Positions 55,053 to 63,375 of a DNA stretch of 63,375 nt are shown piece after piece; the first letter of the stretch is position 1; the number at the start of each line of letters is the position of its first letter. Below the pieces are notes generated by a model, which made no database searches, had not been told where the DNA came from, and saw only the letters and a list, made by a program, of their open reading frames with translations. The position numbers and the translations under genes are program-made. The stretch covers positions 1-63,375 of the forward strand of contig NZ_JAHLQH010000017.1 of the NCBI RefSeq assembly GCF_018918325.1, read 5' to 3'. The DNA comes from Clostridium sp. MSJ-8. Its GTDB lineage: Bacteria; Bacillota; Clostridia; Clostridiales; Clostridiaceae.

Positions 55053-55470
55053 AAAAAATATATTTAATAAATTTTTTTAGTAAGAATTTTTGAAGAATTA
55101 AGATGCTTATAATAATATAGATACACTAAAAATCAATATAACGCTTAAATAATTAAAATATAATATGCTTAGTGGAAGTAACCATTATTGTTAAGGTTAG
55201 AATTATAGGTGGATATGGAATAATATAGCCATTAAGAATTAAATATTAGTATGAATAATATGGAACAATAGGTTACTGAACTAATGCTATTATATTTTAA
55301 TTATAAACATTCATTATGAATATTTATTCAAAGCAATAATATTGAGACTAACTAAGAAAAGTATAATATTAACATTATCAAATAACATTGGATTTTTAAT
55401 TATAATAATATTATTTTACGTAAATCAATAATTTGATATTAATTAACTGAAAAATAAGTAATCAAAAATA
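54896..55470. repeat. Direct duplication of the right-arm segment
   Basis: 54896-55052 and 55309-55465 are almost identical (ATTCATTATGAATATTTATT... to AAGTAATCAAAAA) with a period of 413 bp. Between them lie the linker and a MITE-1 copy. The second copy has no left arm or core. Confidence 0.8.
55149..55304. mobile_element. MITE-1, copy c (156 bp)
   Basis: Left end ATAATTAAAATATAATATGC...AGTAACC from 55149, right end GGTTACTGAACTAATGC...TTTTAATTAT to 55304 (one base deleted relative to other copies). Same place relative to the palindrome as at 17833 and 18235. Confidence 0.7.
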
Positions 55471-55565
55471 AATATATTCAATAATCTTTATTCTCTTGCA
55501 GGATATTTTTTTAGAGTATAAAATTAATACTATGAAATTATTAGTTACAAAATGAGGATGATAAA

Positions 55566-57008
55566 ATGATATTTTCTACACTTAACATAAATAGTAATGA
55601 ACCTATTTATACACAACTTAAGCAACATATAATTAATGCGATAAACAATGGAGAATTAACTAAAGATAGTAAGTTACCTTCAACTAGAGAAGCTAGTAAA
55701 GTTTTGGGGATAAGTAGAAATTCTATTATATCAGCATATGAAGAACTTGAAAGTGAAGGAATAATATTTACTAGAAGAGGTAAAGGAACCTTTATAGCTA
55801 TAGAGTCAAGGGCTACAAATGAAGATTATTATGTGAATTATAGTGTGAATAAATATGGGAAAAGTTTAAGAAAATTAGATATTATAAAAACAGAATTGTC
55901 TTATGAAAAAGGGATGATTTCTTTTAAGTCGATAGCACCTGAAGATTCATTATTTAATTTAGACGAGTTTAAGAGAGCTATGTTAGATGCTTGGAGTTTC
56001 GAAGAACAGCATCTTCTTAATTATGGATATGCAAAAGGATATAAACCTTTAATTGATTATCTTATGCAATATATGGATAATAAAGGGGTTAATACTAATA
56101 ATAAAGATATACTTATAACCAATGGGTTTACAGAAGCTTTTGACATATTAATCTCAACAATAACAGAAGAGGGAGACGTTATATTATGTGAAGAGCCTAC
56201 TCATAATACTGCTATTAAGATTATGAAAGCACATGGAATTAAAGTGGTTCAAGTACCTATGGATAGAGAAGGAATAATAATATCAGAATTAGAGAAAACT
56301 ATAAAACAGTATAAACCTAAATTTGCATATTTGATACCATCTTATAATAATCCTACAGGTATAGTTACGAAAGGGGCTAGAAGAATATCTATATATGAGA
56401 CTTTGAGGAAGAATAATATTCCTATATTAGAAGATGGTTTTAATGAAGAATTATTATATTCTAGCTCTGCAGTTATGCCTATGGCATCTCTTCAGGGGGA
56501 AGGTAATGGAGTTATATATATAGGGAGTTTATCTAAGATATTATTTCCTGGATTAAGAATAGGTTGGATTTTATGTGATAAGAATCTAATTGATGTATTA
56601 GAGAGTGTGAAGAGAGGAAGAACTATACATTCATCATTTTTAGATCAAAGTACGTTATATTACTATATGAAAAGTGGTGCATTTAATAGATACTTGAAGA
56701 ATGTAAGAAAATATTATAGAGATAAGTATATGTTGGTCATGGATCAAATAGAGAAAAACATTCCTTATGAATATGTAACAGGTGAAGGTGGATTACATGT
56801 TTTTATTAAACTTAAAGGAGGAATATCATCTAGAAAGCTTTTAGATTTATGCTATAAAGATAAAGTGTTATTTACTCCTGGTGATGTGTTCTTCAGTGAT
56901 TCATCAAAAGGTTACGATACACTTAGAATAGGTTTTGGAAGAGTTAAAGATGAAGATATAATAAAAGGTATTAGAATAATAGGAGAGAATGTACAGAAGC
57001 TATTATAG
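55566..57008 (+). CDS. MocR-type regulator (GntR domain plus aminotransferase), second
   Basis: A 480-residue fusion: winged helix at about 10-80 (SKLPSTREASKVLGISRNSI, RRGKGTFIA) and a fold-type I aminotransferase domain from about 110, with AYLIPSYNNPTGIVTKGARR and the PLP Lys324 in GSLSKILFPGLRIGWI. It differs from the one at 26069 (different linker and N-terminus), so each probably has its own targets. AlaX follows 27 bp downstream and is likely co-transcribed, which might hint at an alanine-related signal, but this is weak inference. The 5' region is a repeat block; no operator was identified. Confidence 0.88.
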   Translation: MIFSTLNINSNEPIYTQLKQHIINAINNGELTKDSKLPSTREASKVLGISRNSIISAYEELESEGIIFTRRGKGTFIAIESRATNEDYYVNYSVNKYGKSLRKLDIIKTELSYEKGMISFKSIAPEDSLFNLDEFKRAMLDAWSFEEQHLLNYGYAKGYKPLIDYLMQYMDNKGVNTNNKDILITNGFTEAFDILISTITEEGDVILCEEPTHNTAIKIMKAHGIKVVQVPMDREGIIISELEKTIKQYKPKFAYLIPSYNNPTGIVTKGARRISIYETLRKNNIPILEDGFNEELLYSSSAVMPMASLQGEGNGVIYIGSLSKILFPGLRIGWILCDKNLIDVLESVKRGRTIHSSFLDQSTLYYYMKSGAFNRYLKNVRKYYRDKYMLVMDQIEKNIPYEYVTGEGGLHVFIKLKGGISSRKLLDLCYKDKVLFTPGDVFFSDSSKGYDTLRIGFGRVKDEDIIKGIRIIGENVQKLL

Positions 57009-57035
57009 GCTATATTGAAGGAGAAAAATTTATTT

Positions 57036-58235
57036 ATGGAAAAATTATATTATAAAGATCAGTATATAAGAGAATTTAAAGCAAATATTATAAGTATTCA
57101 AGAAAGGGATAATAAGATATATTTAGAATTAGATAAAACAGCGTTTTTTCCAGGTGGCGGAGGACAACATTGTGATTTGGGATATATAGATGATTCCAAG
57201 GTTCTAGATGTAATAGAAGATGGAGAGAAAATATATCATGTAGTTGATAATAAACCAACTCATGAAGCTAATGTAAGTTGTGTCGTAGATTGGAATAGAA
57301 GACTAGATGGAATGCAGCAACATCTCGGACAGCACGTATTATCAGGATGTTTCTTTAGCTTATTTAATAAGAATACAGCAGGAATACATTTAGGTAATGA
57401 TATAAGTACAGTGGATATAGTAGGAGAAGTTACAGAAGAAGAGGTAAAAAAAGCTGAAATAAGGGCTAATGAAGTTATAAAAGAAGCTCATAAGGTAAAT
57501 TTTGTTGTAACTAATAGAGCAGAAGCTAAAAAAATGGGACTTAGGAGACAACTGCAAACTAAGGATAATGTAATAAGAGTAGTAGAAATAGAAGGATTAG
57601 ATATAAATGCTTGTTGTGGTGTTCATCCAAGTAATACACTAGAACTTCAAGTTATTAAGATAAAATCTATAGAGAAACACAAAGGAAATTCAAGAATAAG
57701 TTTTTTAGCTGGAAATAGAGCTGTTAATGATTATTTGTATAGAGATAAAATACTAGAGAATTTATGTAAAACATTAAGCGCAGGAGACATTGAAATAGAG
57801 AAAACTATCAATAATTTAAATAGTGATTTAAAAGAACTAAAAGACGAAAATAATTCTCTTAAAAATTCATTAGCTAATTATCAATTAAAGGAATTAGTTA
57901 GTAACTCTGAAGTGGTAAAGGGGATTAAAATAATAGTTAAGGAATTTAATAATGAGAATTCAAGATATTTATCTAAACTTATTAATTCCTTAGTTGGTGA
58001 AGATAATATAATTGTTTTATTTGCAAATAATCAAATAGATAAGGTAAATCTTTTATTTGGATGCTCTAAAAATTTAAAACAAATCAATATGTCAGATATA
58101 CTTAAGGATAGTATTCAACTTGTAGATGGTAAAGGTGGCGGAAGCAAGATATTAGCTCAAGGTGGAGGAAAGAATGTTTTAAATATACAAAGTTCTTTAG
58201 ATTATGCAGTTAGAAAAATAAAAGGATTATTGTAG
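57036..58235 (+). CDS. Alanyl-tRNA editing protein, AlaX-L type
   Basis: A 399-residue free-standing editing enzyme that removes Ser or Gly from mischarged tRNA-Ala. The N-terminal beta-barrel has TAFFPGGGGQHCDLG. The editing site has the zinc ligands H96 and H100 (QQHLGQHVLSG) and the CCGVHPSNT motif with Cys and H197. The C-terminal part is coiled coil plus a DHHA1-like domain ending GGGSKILAQGGGKNV, the AlaX-L form. ATG at 57036 follows GAAGGAG; TTG at 57015 is rejected. It sits between the MocR-type gene and a small unknown gene, 13 bp away. Confidence 0.93.
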   Translation: MEKLYYKDQYIREFKANIISIQERDNKIYLELDKTAFFPGGGGQHCDLGYIDDSKVLDVIEDGEKIYHVVDNKPTHEANVSCVVDWNRRLDGMQQHLGQHVLSGCFFSLFNKNTAGIHLGNDISTVDIVGEVTEEEVKKAEIRANEVIKEAHKVNFVVTNRAEAKKMGLRRQLQTKDNVIRVVEIEGLDINACCGVHPSNTLELQVIKIKSIEKHKGNSRISFLAGNRAVNDYLYRDKILENLCKTLSAGDIEIEKTINNLNSDLKELKDENNSLKNSLANYQLKELVSNSEVVKGIKIIVKEFNNENSRYLSKLINSLVGEDNIIVLFANNQIDKVNLLFGCSKNLKQINMSDILKDSIQLVDGKGGGSKILAQGGGKNVLNIQSSLDYAVRKIKGLL

Positions 58236-58248
58236 ATGAAAGGAAGAA

Positions 58249-58560
58249 ATGACATTGTTAGATTTAAACAAGCTTATTAATAATGATTTAGATGGGCTTA
58301 GTAATGAAGAACAAGAATATGCTAAAGAGTTCAATAAATATCTAAGAGAAAATATAATTAAGAAATTAATAGAGAAGCAAGGTAGTGAGCTAATAGCTAA
58401 GTATAAAAGTGACATAGAAGATTATTATGAAACTTTAGGTAATATTCTAACAAAGGGTGTTAAAGGATATAATAATATGACATTAAAAATGCTTATAGAT
58501 ACGTATCTTACACAATATGATGAAACAGATTTTATTGAATTATTGAGCAATTTTAAATAG
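58249..58560 (+). CDS. Small hypothetical protein
   Basis: A 103-residue, soluble, helical and acidic protein without Cys, signal or membrane segment (for example NNDLDGLSNEEQEYAKEFNK). I do not recognise it. GAAAGGAAG precedes the ATG, 13 bp after alaX, so it is probably the third gene of that transcript. Confidence 0.65.
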   Translation: MTLLDLNKLINNDLDGLSNEEQEYAKEFNKYLRENIIKKLIEKQGSELIAKYKSDIEDYYETLGNILTKGVKGYNNMTLKMLIDTYLTQYDETDFIELLSNFK

Positions 58561-58581
58561 AAAAATAACAAAAGTTTAGAT

Positions 58582-58598
58582 ATTGACTTTCTTTGACT
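58582..58598 (+). promoter_or_regulatory. CtsR-like operator upstream of htpG
   Basis: On the minus strand the site reads AGTCAAAGAAAGTCAAT, which fits the CtsR heptad repeat RGTCAAA-NAN-RGTCAAA at all but the last position. It overlaps the -35 box of the htpG promoter. Confidence 0.7.
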
Positions 58599-58611
58599 TT
58601 GAAATTATAAT
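58583..58611 (+). promoter_or_regulatory. htpG promoter
   Basis: TTGACT (58583-58588), 17-bp spacer, TATAAT (58606-58611), 65 bp before the start codon. Confidence 0.75.
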
Positions 58612-58676
58612 AATATTATTGAGTGTTTGAAGTGTTGATTTCAAACAAAAAGAATTATATATGGGGAGGAAGAAAA

Positions 58677-60539
58677 ATGGAAGACGTAAAAGGAAGCATT
58701 TCAATTAATACTGAGAATCTTTTACCTATTATAAAAAAATGGTTATACTCAGATAAGGATATATTTATAAGGGAGCTTATATCTAATGGATGTGATGCAG
58801 TAGCGAAGTTTAAGAGATTAGTTAGTATGGGAGAAGCTACAGCGGATGACAACGAACAATATAAGGTTCTTGTAACTGTTAATGAAGAAAAATCTACTAT
58901 GACATTTAGCGATAATGGGATAGGTATGACTGAAGAAGAAGTAGAGAAATATATTAATCAAATAGCTTTTTCAGGGGCTGAAGATTTTATTAATAAATAC
59001 AAGGATAAAATGGGAGAAGGCAATGATATAATAGGACACTTTGGTCTTGGATTCTATTCAGCTTTTATGGCTGCTGATAAAGTTCAAATAGATACAATGT
59101 CTTATGTTGATGGAGCAAAACCAGTAAGATGGATATGTGAAGGTGGCACTGAATATTCTATAGGAGAATCAGATTCTAGAACTACTAGAGGTACTACTAT
59201 AACTCTATATGTTAATGAAGAATCTAAGGAATTCTTAAAGGAATATACAACAAGAGGGATTATATCTAAATATTGTGCATTTATGCCGGTTGAAATATAT
59301 TTAGAAGATGAATGTGTAGAGAAGAAGGAAGACGATAATAGCGTTGTTTCAGCTATAAATGATCCTAATCCATTATGGCTTAAGAAACCAAGTGAATGTA
59401 CTGATGAAGAATATAAGGACTTCTATAAGAAGGTTTTCCATGAGTTTGATGAGCCTTTATTTTGGATTCATTTAAATGTTGATTATCCATTTAATCTAAA
59501 AGGAATACTATATTTTCCTAAGTTAAAGAGCGAATTTGAACTTACAAAAGGTGAAGTTAAATTATATAATAACCAAGTATTCGTAGCAGATAATATAAAA
59601 GAAGTAATACCAGAATTCTTGTTGCTATTAAAAGGAACTATAGATTGTCCAGATCTTCCACTTAATGTATCAAGAAGCTTTTTACAAGTAGATAAAGAAG
59701 TAAAGAAGATATCTAAGCATATAGTTAAGAAGGTAGCAGATAAATTAAATTCTATATATAAGAATGATAGAGAAAAATATAATGAATTCTGGGATGATAT
59801 ACAGGTATTTATCAAATATGGATGTATAAGAGATGAAAGTTTCTATGATAAGATAAAAGATTCATTAATATATAAGACTATAAATGATGAATATGTTAAT
59901 CTAGAAGAATATTTAGAAAAAGCAAAAGATAAACATGAAAATAAAGTATTCTATATATCAGATGTAGACAAACAATCTCAATATATCAATTTATTTAAAG
60001 AATATGGATTAGATGCTTTGATTTTAAGTACTCCTATAGATAATAATTTCATATCATTCTTGGAATTTAAAGATGGAAAAGTTAAATTCCAGAGAGTTGA
60101 TTCAGATATATCAGATGTTTTAAAAGATGATGTTGAAGAAGTTATATCAGATGAGGATAAAGAAAAGATTATAAATACATTTAAGGAAGCTTTAGGTGAT
60201 AAAATTAAAGAATATAAGATAGAGAGCTTAAAAAATGCTAATACACCAGCTATGGTGCTTGTATCAGAATATTCAAGAAGAATGGCAGAAATGCAAGCAC
60301 AATATGGAGGAGCAATGGGAATGCAATTCCCAGAAGAGAGAACCTTAGTTATAAATAATAATAACAGTATAATCAAGAAAGTTATAGATTTATCTAAAGA
60401 TGAAGAAAATAATGAAAAAGTAAAAATGATATGCAATCAAATAGCAGACCTTGCACTTATTGCTAATAATGATTTGAAGGCGGAATATTTAGGTGAATTT
60501 ATAAATAGATCTAATGAAATAATGAGTAAGTTATTGTAA
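58677..60539 (+). CDS. htpG: Molecular chaperone HtpG (bacterial Hsp90)
   Basis: A 620-residue ATP-dependent chaperone. The N-terminal GHKL ATPase has RELISNGCDAVAKF (most homologues have NASDA), SDNGIGMTEEEVEKYINQIA and GHFGLGFYSAFMAADKV. The middle domain has the catalytic-loop sequence LPLNVSRSFLQVD with its Arg, and the C-terminal dimer domain ends normally. ATG at 58677 follows GGGGAGGA; the longer frame upstream has no ribosome site. The promoter carries a CtsR-like operator, so heat or protein stress should induce it. A family hairpin follows the stop codon. Confidence 0.96.
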   Translation: MEDVKGSISINTENLLPIIKKWLYSDKDIFIRELISNGCDAVAKFKRLVSMGEATADDNEQYKVLVTVNEEKSTMTFSDNGIGMTEEEVEKYINQIAFSGAEDFINKYKDKMGEGNDIIGHFGLGFYSAFMAADKVQIDTMSYVDGAKPVRWICEGGTEYSIGESDSRTTRGTTITLYVNEESKEFLKEYTTRGIISKYCAFMPVEIYLEDECVEKKEDDNSVVSAINDPNPLWLKKPSECTDEEYKDFYKKVFHEFDEPLFWIHLNVDYPFNLKGILYFPKLKSEFELTKGEVKLYNNQVFVADNIKEVIPEFLLLLKGTIDCPDLPLNVSRSFLQVDKEVKKISKHIVKKVADKLNSIYKNDREKYNEFWDDIQVFIKYGCIRDESFYDKIKDSLIYKTINDEYVNLEEYLEKAKDKHENKVFYISDVDKQSQYINLFKEYGLDALILSTPIDNNFISFLEFKDGKVKFQRVDSDISDVLKDDVEEVISDEDKEKIINTFKEALGDKIKEYKIESLKNANTPAMVLVSEYSRRMAEMQAQYGGAMGMQFPEERTLVINNNNSIIKKVIDLSKDEENNEKVKMICNQIADLALIANNDLKAEYLGEFINRSNEIMSKLL

Positions 60540-60572
60540 ATATTATAATTGTTGGATAATTATTATGTTTAT

Positions 60573-60755
60573 TATTAGTATCAAATATTATATGTTTTCA
60601 TAAATGGCATAATTTCATTAAGGATTTCTAAATATAAAAAAATTAAGGTAGCTAAATGTTGTAAACTCACTAAAGTTCAAACAGTACAACATTTTAAACG
60701 CTACCTTAATTTTTTTTTAATAATAAATCCTAAAATTCATTATGAATATTTATTC
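60573..60755. repeat. Palindrome family copy 8 (type II)
   Basis: Left arm ATTAGTATCAAATATTATATG (from 60573) to outer stem AATTAAGGTAGC (60641-60652), matching GCTACCTTAATT (60700-60711); inner stem AAATGTTGTA (60654-60663) with TACAACATTT (60685-60694); loop 60664-60684 identical to copy 7. A long T-run follows on the plus strand, so it probably ends the htpG transcript. The right arm stops near 60755 in CAAAGCAATA. Confidence 0.8.
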
Positions 60756-60764
60756 AAAGCAATA

Positions 60765-60852
60765 CAGAATGATATAACCATGAAGAATTCCATATTAGTA
60801 TAAATAATATGGAACAATAGGTTACTGAAACTAATGCTATTATATTTTAATT
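60765..60852. repeat. Right half of MITE-1
   Basis: From AGAATGATATAACCATGAAG to GGTTACTGAAACTAATGC and TTTTAATT, matching the right half of the copies at 17833 and 18235. It joins the arm of copy 8 directly, so the linker and left half are deleted. It ends 8 bp before the stop codon of the minus-strand gene. Confidence 0.65.
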
Positions 60853-60860
60853 TTTATTAT

Positions 60861-61781
60861 CTATAATCTTTCGAAATCATAATCTATAGCATTCTTACGA
60901 TTAACATATATAGTTAAAATAATTACAATAAGAAATACAATATATCCAACTGTAAAATTCAAAGTAAATATTCTTCTAATATCACTGAAGTTCAAAAACA
61001 TATTTATAGATGCAAATGATTGTAGTAAGGTACAAGTTTTTTTATAAATATTAAATATGGAAACACCTGTTGCTAGATAATTTGCAAGGGCAACCATAAG
61101 TGAACTAATTAGGAAGTTTGAGAAAATTCCTAACTTAGTAAGTTTACCACCAAATAATAAGAAAAATTGTGTTCCGCATAAGGCGATAAAAAGACCAGAA
61201 ATAACGGCTCCTATGGTTGTGTTAAAATAACTTACAACTATACATAATATAATACCTATAAGAGAACCTATTATAGTTCCAATAAGACCTATAGAAGAGT
61301 TCAATATATTTCTTTGTCTCTTAGTTTCTTTTGGAATTTCTACTTTATCTATACACGAATTACATTTTAGTGTAGCTGCTCCTTTTATTATAAATGTTCC
61401 TATTTGACCACTTTCTCCGCAATCTGGACAACAAGTATATAATTTGTTGGCGGAGAATTCATCTATCATAAAATCTAAAAGATCTTTTAAGGACATTGCT
61501 AAGTTCTTACATGAACCTAAGGAATATTTTATTGATACATAATATTGTCTGTAAGAAATTGAGTCGATAAAAGAAAAAGAAGTTTTTACTTTTTCTAAAA
61601 AATCATCTAATTTTTTTGAATTGTAGTTATCGTTTAATTTTAAAGGCATAGATAAAAAACAAACACTTTTGAATTGTTGGATAGCTATGTTATAATTTCT
61701 GTAGATACCATTGCAAACGTTATAAGTTTGGTTACAATTTAAATTCAAAACATCTGCTATTTCTAATAATTTATTTTTCAC
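60861..61781 (-). CDS. Membrane protein with internal zinc-ribbon-like motif, unknown
   Basis: A 306-residue protein I do not recognise. Residues 1-115 are soluble. A CCPDCGESG motif and a second CNSC about 20 residues later (within about 117-145) form a likely zinc ribbon. After a basic stretch (KETKRQRN), five or so hydrophobic segments fill the C-terminal half (SSIGLIGTIIGSLIGIILCI through to IVFLIVIILTIYV). The start is GTG at 61781 with AGGGGGA ahead. It is convergent with htpG; the gap upstream has no partner gene. A membrane-tethered sensor or adaptor is possible, as inference. Confidence 0.6.
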   Translation of the reverse strand: MKNKLLEIADVLNLNCNQTYNVCNGIYRNYNIAIQQFKSVCFLSMPLKLNDNYNSKKLDDFLEKVKTSFSFIDSISYRQYYVSIKYSLGSCKNLAMSLKDLLDFMIDEFSANKLYTCCPDCGESGQIGTFIIKGAATLKCNSCIDKVEIPKETKRQRNILNSSIGLIGTIIGSLIGIILCIVVSYFNTTIGAVISGLFIALCGTQFFLLFGGKLTKLGIFSNFLISSLMVALANYLATGVSIFNIYKKTCTLLQSFASINMFLNFSDIRRIFTLNFTVGYIVFLIVIILTIYVNRKNAIDYDFERL

Positions 61782-62041
61782 AGAACCATTCCCCCTATCA
61801 TTGAAATATTATATCAAAAAAAAGTAAAAATAACAATAAATACATATTTAGAGTTTACATAAAATAATACATATTATATAATTTTATCCAATAATTAATT
61901 GAAATATAAGTTATCATAAAAGAGATATAATAATAAATACTAAAATTTATTACAAATTTATAAAGATAATAGAAATGAATTCTTAATGGTGATAATATAG
62001 AATAGAAAAAATATTGTAAAAGATTATATATGGAGGCGTAT
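61782..62041. other. Divergent intergenic region
   Basis: An AT-rich 260-bp region between the zinc-ribbon gene and the solute-binding gene. Only the ribosome binding site GGAGG before 62042 stands out; promoters cannot be fixed by eye because of the base composition. Confidence 0.4.
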
Positions 62042-63262
62042 ATGAAGAAGATAATATCAATAATAGTTTTGAGTATGATGCTATCTGTTAGTGTTCTAAG
62101 TTGTAGCCAAAGTGGTACTGAAATAAAAGAAAATACAGAAAATTCTATAGTAATATGGGCAAATTTAAATACTAATGAGATAGAAGAGCTTCAAAAGATA
62201 GCAGATACATGGACGGAAAAGAATGGAAAAGATGTAATTATATATTCTACAGCTGCAACAGGTGCAGATTTTATAGAAACTGCAAAAAGTAGTAAGCCAG
62301 ATATGTTTTTTGGAGTATCAGCAGAAGATACAGGTAGGTTATCTAAAGCAGATGCTTGTGCGGAAATACCAGAAGATTTTGTATCAAAAGATGAATATGT
62401 TAGTGATGATTTGATAAAAGCAACATCAATGGATGGAAAACAAATAGGAGTTCCAGTTACTCAAGAAACTGTAGTTCTTTATTATAATAAAGATTTAGTA
62501 GATGAGGTTCCTGAAACTATGGAAGAAGTTGTAGATATAGGTAAGGAAAAAGGATTGGCATTTGAAGTTACTAATTATTATTTTTCTTATGGTTTTGTAT
62601 TATCTCAAGGTGGATATACATATAAGGAAAATGAAGATGGATCATATGACATTAATAATTTGGGTGTAAATAATGAAGGAGCAATAAAAGGATATAAATT
62701 TATTCAAGATTTAACTAATTCAAAAGATGGAATATTAGGTGGTATAACAGATTACTTAGCTTCTACTAAGTTCTCAGAAGGAAATACTGCATTTTATATA
62801 GGTGAATCAGGGAGAATTAGAACTTTTGATAATGCAAAAGTTAACTATGGAATATCAAAAATTCCATCACTAAATGGTAAAGAAGTTACTCCATATAAAT
62901 ATGTTAGAATGGCTGTAGTAAGTAAAGACAGCAACAAAAAAGAAGAAACTTTTAGTTTACTTAAAGAGTTTATACAAAAATCAGATGAAATATTTATGAA
63001 AACAGGACCTTATGCTCCTGTATATACAAAAAGTTTAGATAGTAATACTTATAATAATAATGAAAAATTACAAGTGTTATTAGATGAGTGTAATAGTGGA
63101 ATATTATTACCTAATAATTTAGAGAACGAAGCAATTAATATGGTAATGAGTGGTGAACTTACAAAATTGGTTCAAGGAGAAATTACGCCAGAAGAATGTG
63201 GAAAAGAGTTAGAAGAAGAAATTCCAGATACTATAGATAAAGTGCTAACATATGACCAGTAA
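62042..63262 (+). CDS. Extracellular solute-binding lipoprotein (family 1 type)
   Basis: A 406-residue binding protein for an ABC importer. The signal peptide ends VSVLSC, a good lipobox. The mature chain begins with ENSIVIWANLNTNEIEELQ, continues PDMFFGVSAEDTGRLSKADA, VPVTQETVVLYYNKDLVDE and FSEGNTAFYIGESGRI, as in maltose/oligosaccharide-type family 1 proteins. The ligand is not given by the sequence; a sugar is the usual case. ATG at 62042 follows GGAGG; the in-frame ATG at 62030 contains this site. The downstream start at 63370 may be another gene of the system, but a separate promoter precedes it. Confidence 0.88.
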   Translation: MKKIISIIVLSMMLSVSVLSCSQSGTEIKENTENSIVIWANLNTNEIEELQKIADTWTEKNGKDVIIYSTAATGADFIETAKSSKPDMFFGVSAEDTGRLSKADACAEIPEDFVSKDEYVSDDLIKATSMDGKQIGVPVTQETVVLYYNKDLVDEVPETMEEVVDIGKEKGLAFEVTNYYFSYGFVLSQGGYTYKENEDGSYDINNLGVNNEGAIKGYKFIQDLTNSKDGILGGITDYLASTKFSEGNTAFYIGESGRIRTFDNAKVNYGISKIPSLNGKEVTPYKYVRMAVVSKDSNKKEETFSLLKEFIQKSDEIFMKTGPYAPVYTKSLDSNTYNNNEKLQVLLDECNSGILLPNNLENEAINMVMSGELTKLVQGEITPEECGKELEEEIPDTIDKVLTYDQ

Positions 63263-63292
63263 TAAAGAGTAAATAATTTTCGAGTTAATAAT

Positions 63293-63361
63293 CTCCATAA
63301 ATGTAATAAATTATGGTATAATTATATTAGGAAAAACCTTAATTTTACTATGTTTATGGAG
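63293..63361 (+). promoter_or_regulatory. Promoter with flanking inverted repeat at the window end
   Basis: Extended -10 TGGTATAAT (TATAAT at 63317-63322). CTCCATAAA (63293-63301) and TTTATGGAG (63353-63361) are perfect inverted 9-mers around it; the right one covers the ribosome binding site. This could be an operator pair. Confidence 0.5.
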
Positions 63362-63369
63362 ATTTTATT

Positions 63370-63375
63370 ATGATA
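63370..63375 (+). CDS. First two codons of the next gene
   Basis: ATG at 63370 stands 8 bp after ATGGAG, a usable ribosome binding site. Only two codons are inside the window, so nothing can be said about the product. Confidence 0.35.

Noticed and set aside
1..63375. tRNA or rRNA genes
   Set aside because: I looked for the TTC-loop (GGTTCGAATCC-type) and GC-rich rRNA blocks and saw none; a tRNAscan run would settle it.

Overview
The window is AT-rich DNA from a low-GC, endospore-forming, anaerobic Firmicute, most likely Clostridium in the broad sense. The support is the codon use, GGAGG-type ribosome binding sites, a CotH-family protein and YunB (sporulation), pyruvate:ferredoxin oxidoreductase, hybrid-cluster protein, a T-box leader, and CtsR-like and BirA-like operators. 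I see no rRNA, tRNA, CRISPR array or prophage. Apart from one broken IS1182-type transposase, the mobile content is small non-coding elements.

Layout. 1-1180: transposase remnant and its left end. 1184-3687 (minus): CotH-family protein behind a PrmA-like methyltransferase. 3801-9105: 2-hydroxyacid dehydrogenase, small lipoprotein, T-box-controlled leuA, AGCS amino-acid symporter. 9317-10735: glucosaminidase and ndk. 10807-15083 (minus): a potABCD polyamine importer behind an XRE-cupin regulator. 15305-17296: GNAT/DJ-1-like fusion and a PepSY-type membrane protein. 17298-18390: a 1.1-kb block of nested repeats. 18397-22536 (minus): second AGCS symporter and a bifunctional class A PBP. 22630-28122: yunB, then hflX, nucleotidyltransferase, MocR-type regulator and yigZ as a tight operon. 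28318-33758: hcp, a DUF3787 protein and nifJ. 33978-39648: yebC, a diguanylate cyclase, a candidate small RNA, a lone ATP-cone protein and NADP-isocitrate dehydrogenase. 40299-44278: polA-coaE-slt. 44762-49214: two overlapping paralogous histidine kinases and a TspO homologue. 49451-54594: topB, a Met/Asn-rich small protein, bioY with a BirA-like operator, a membrane chemoreceptor. 55566-60539: a second MocR-type regulator, alaX, a small unknown, htpG behind a CtsR-like operator. 60861-63375: a zinc-ribbon membrane protein, a solute-binding lipoprotein and the first codons of another gene.

The most unusual content is between the genes. At least eight gene ends carry members of one family of long imperfect palindromes. 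The full form has an outer stem, a conserved internal loop, an inner stem whose sequence changes with pairing kept, and a nearly invariant 21-nt apical loop. Arms reach more than 100 nt, and at 54632-55052 three palindromes are nested into one fold of about 420 nt. Many copies are followed by a 140-150-bp linker (from the end of the palindrome arm) and a roughly 157-bp terminal-inverted-repeat element (here MITE-1). At two loci a different, sequence-identical 153-bp element (MITE-2) with a 28-codon reading frame occupies that place. One unit sits inside another at 17298-18390. The elements lie next to stop codons and several end in T-tracts, so they probably also act as terminators. I do not recognise this family.
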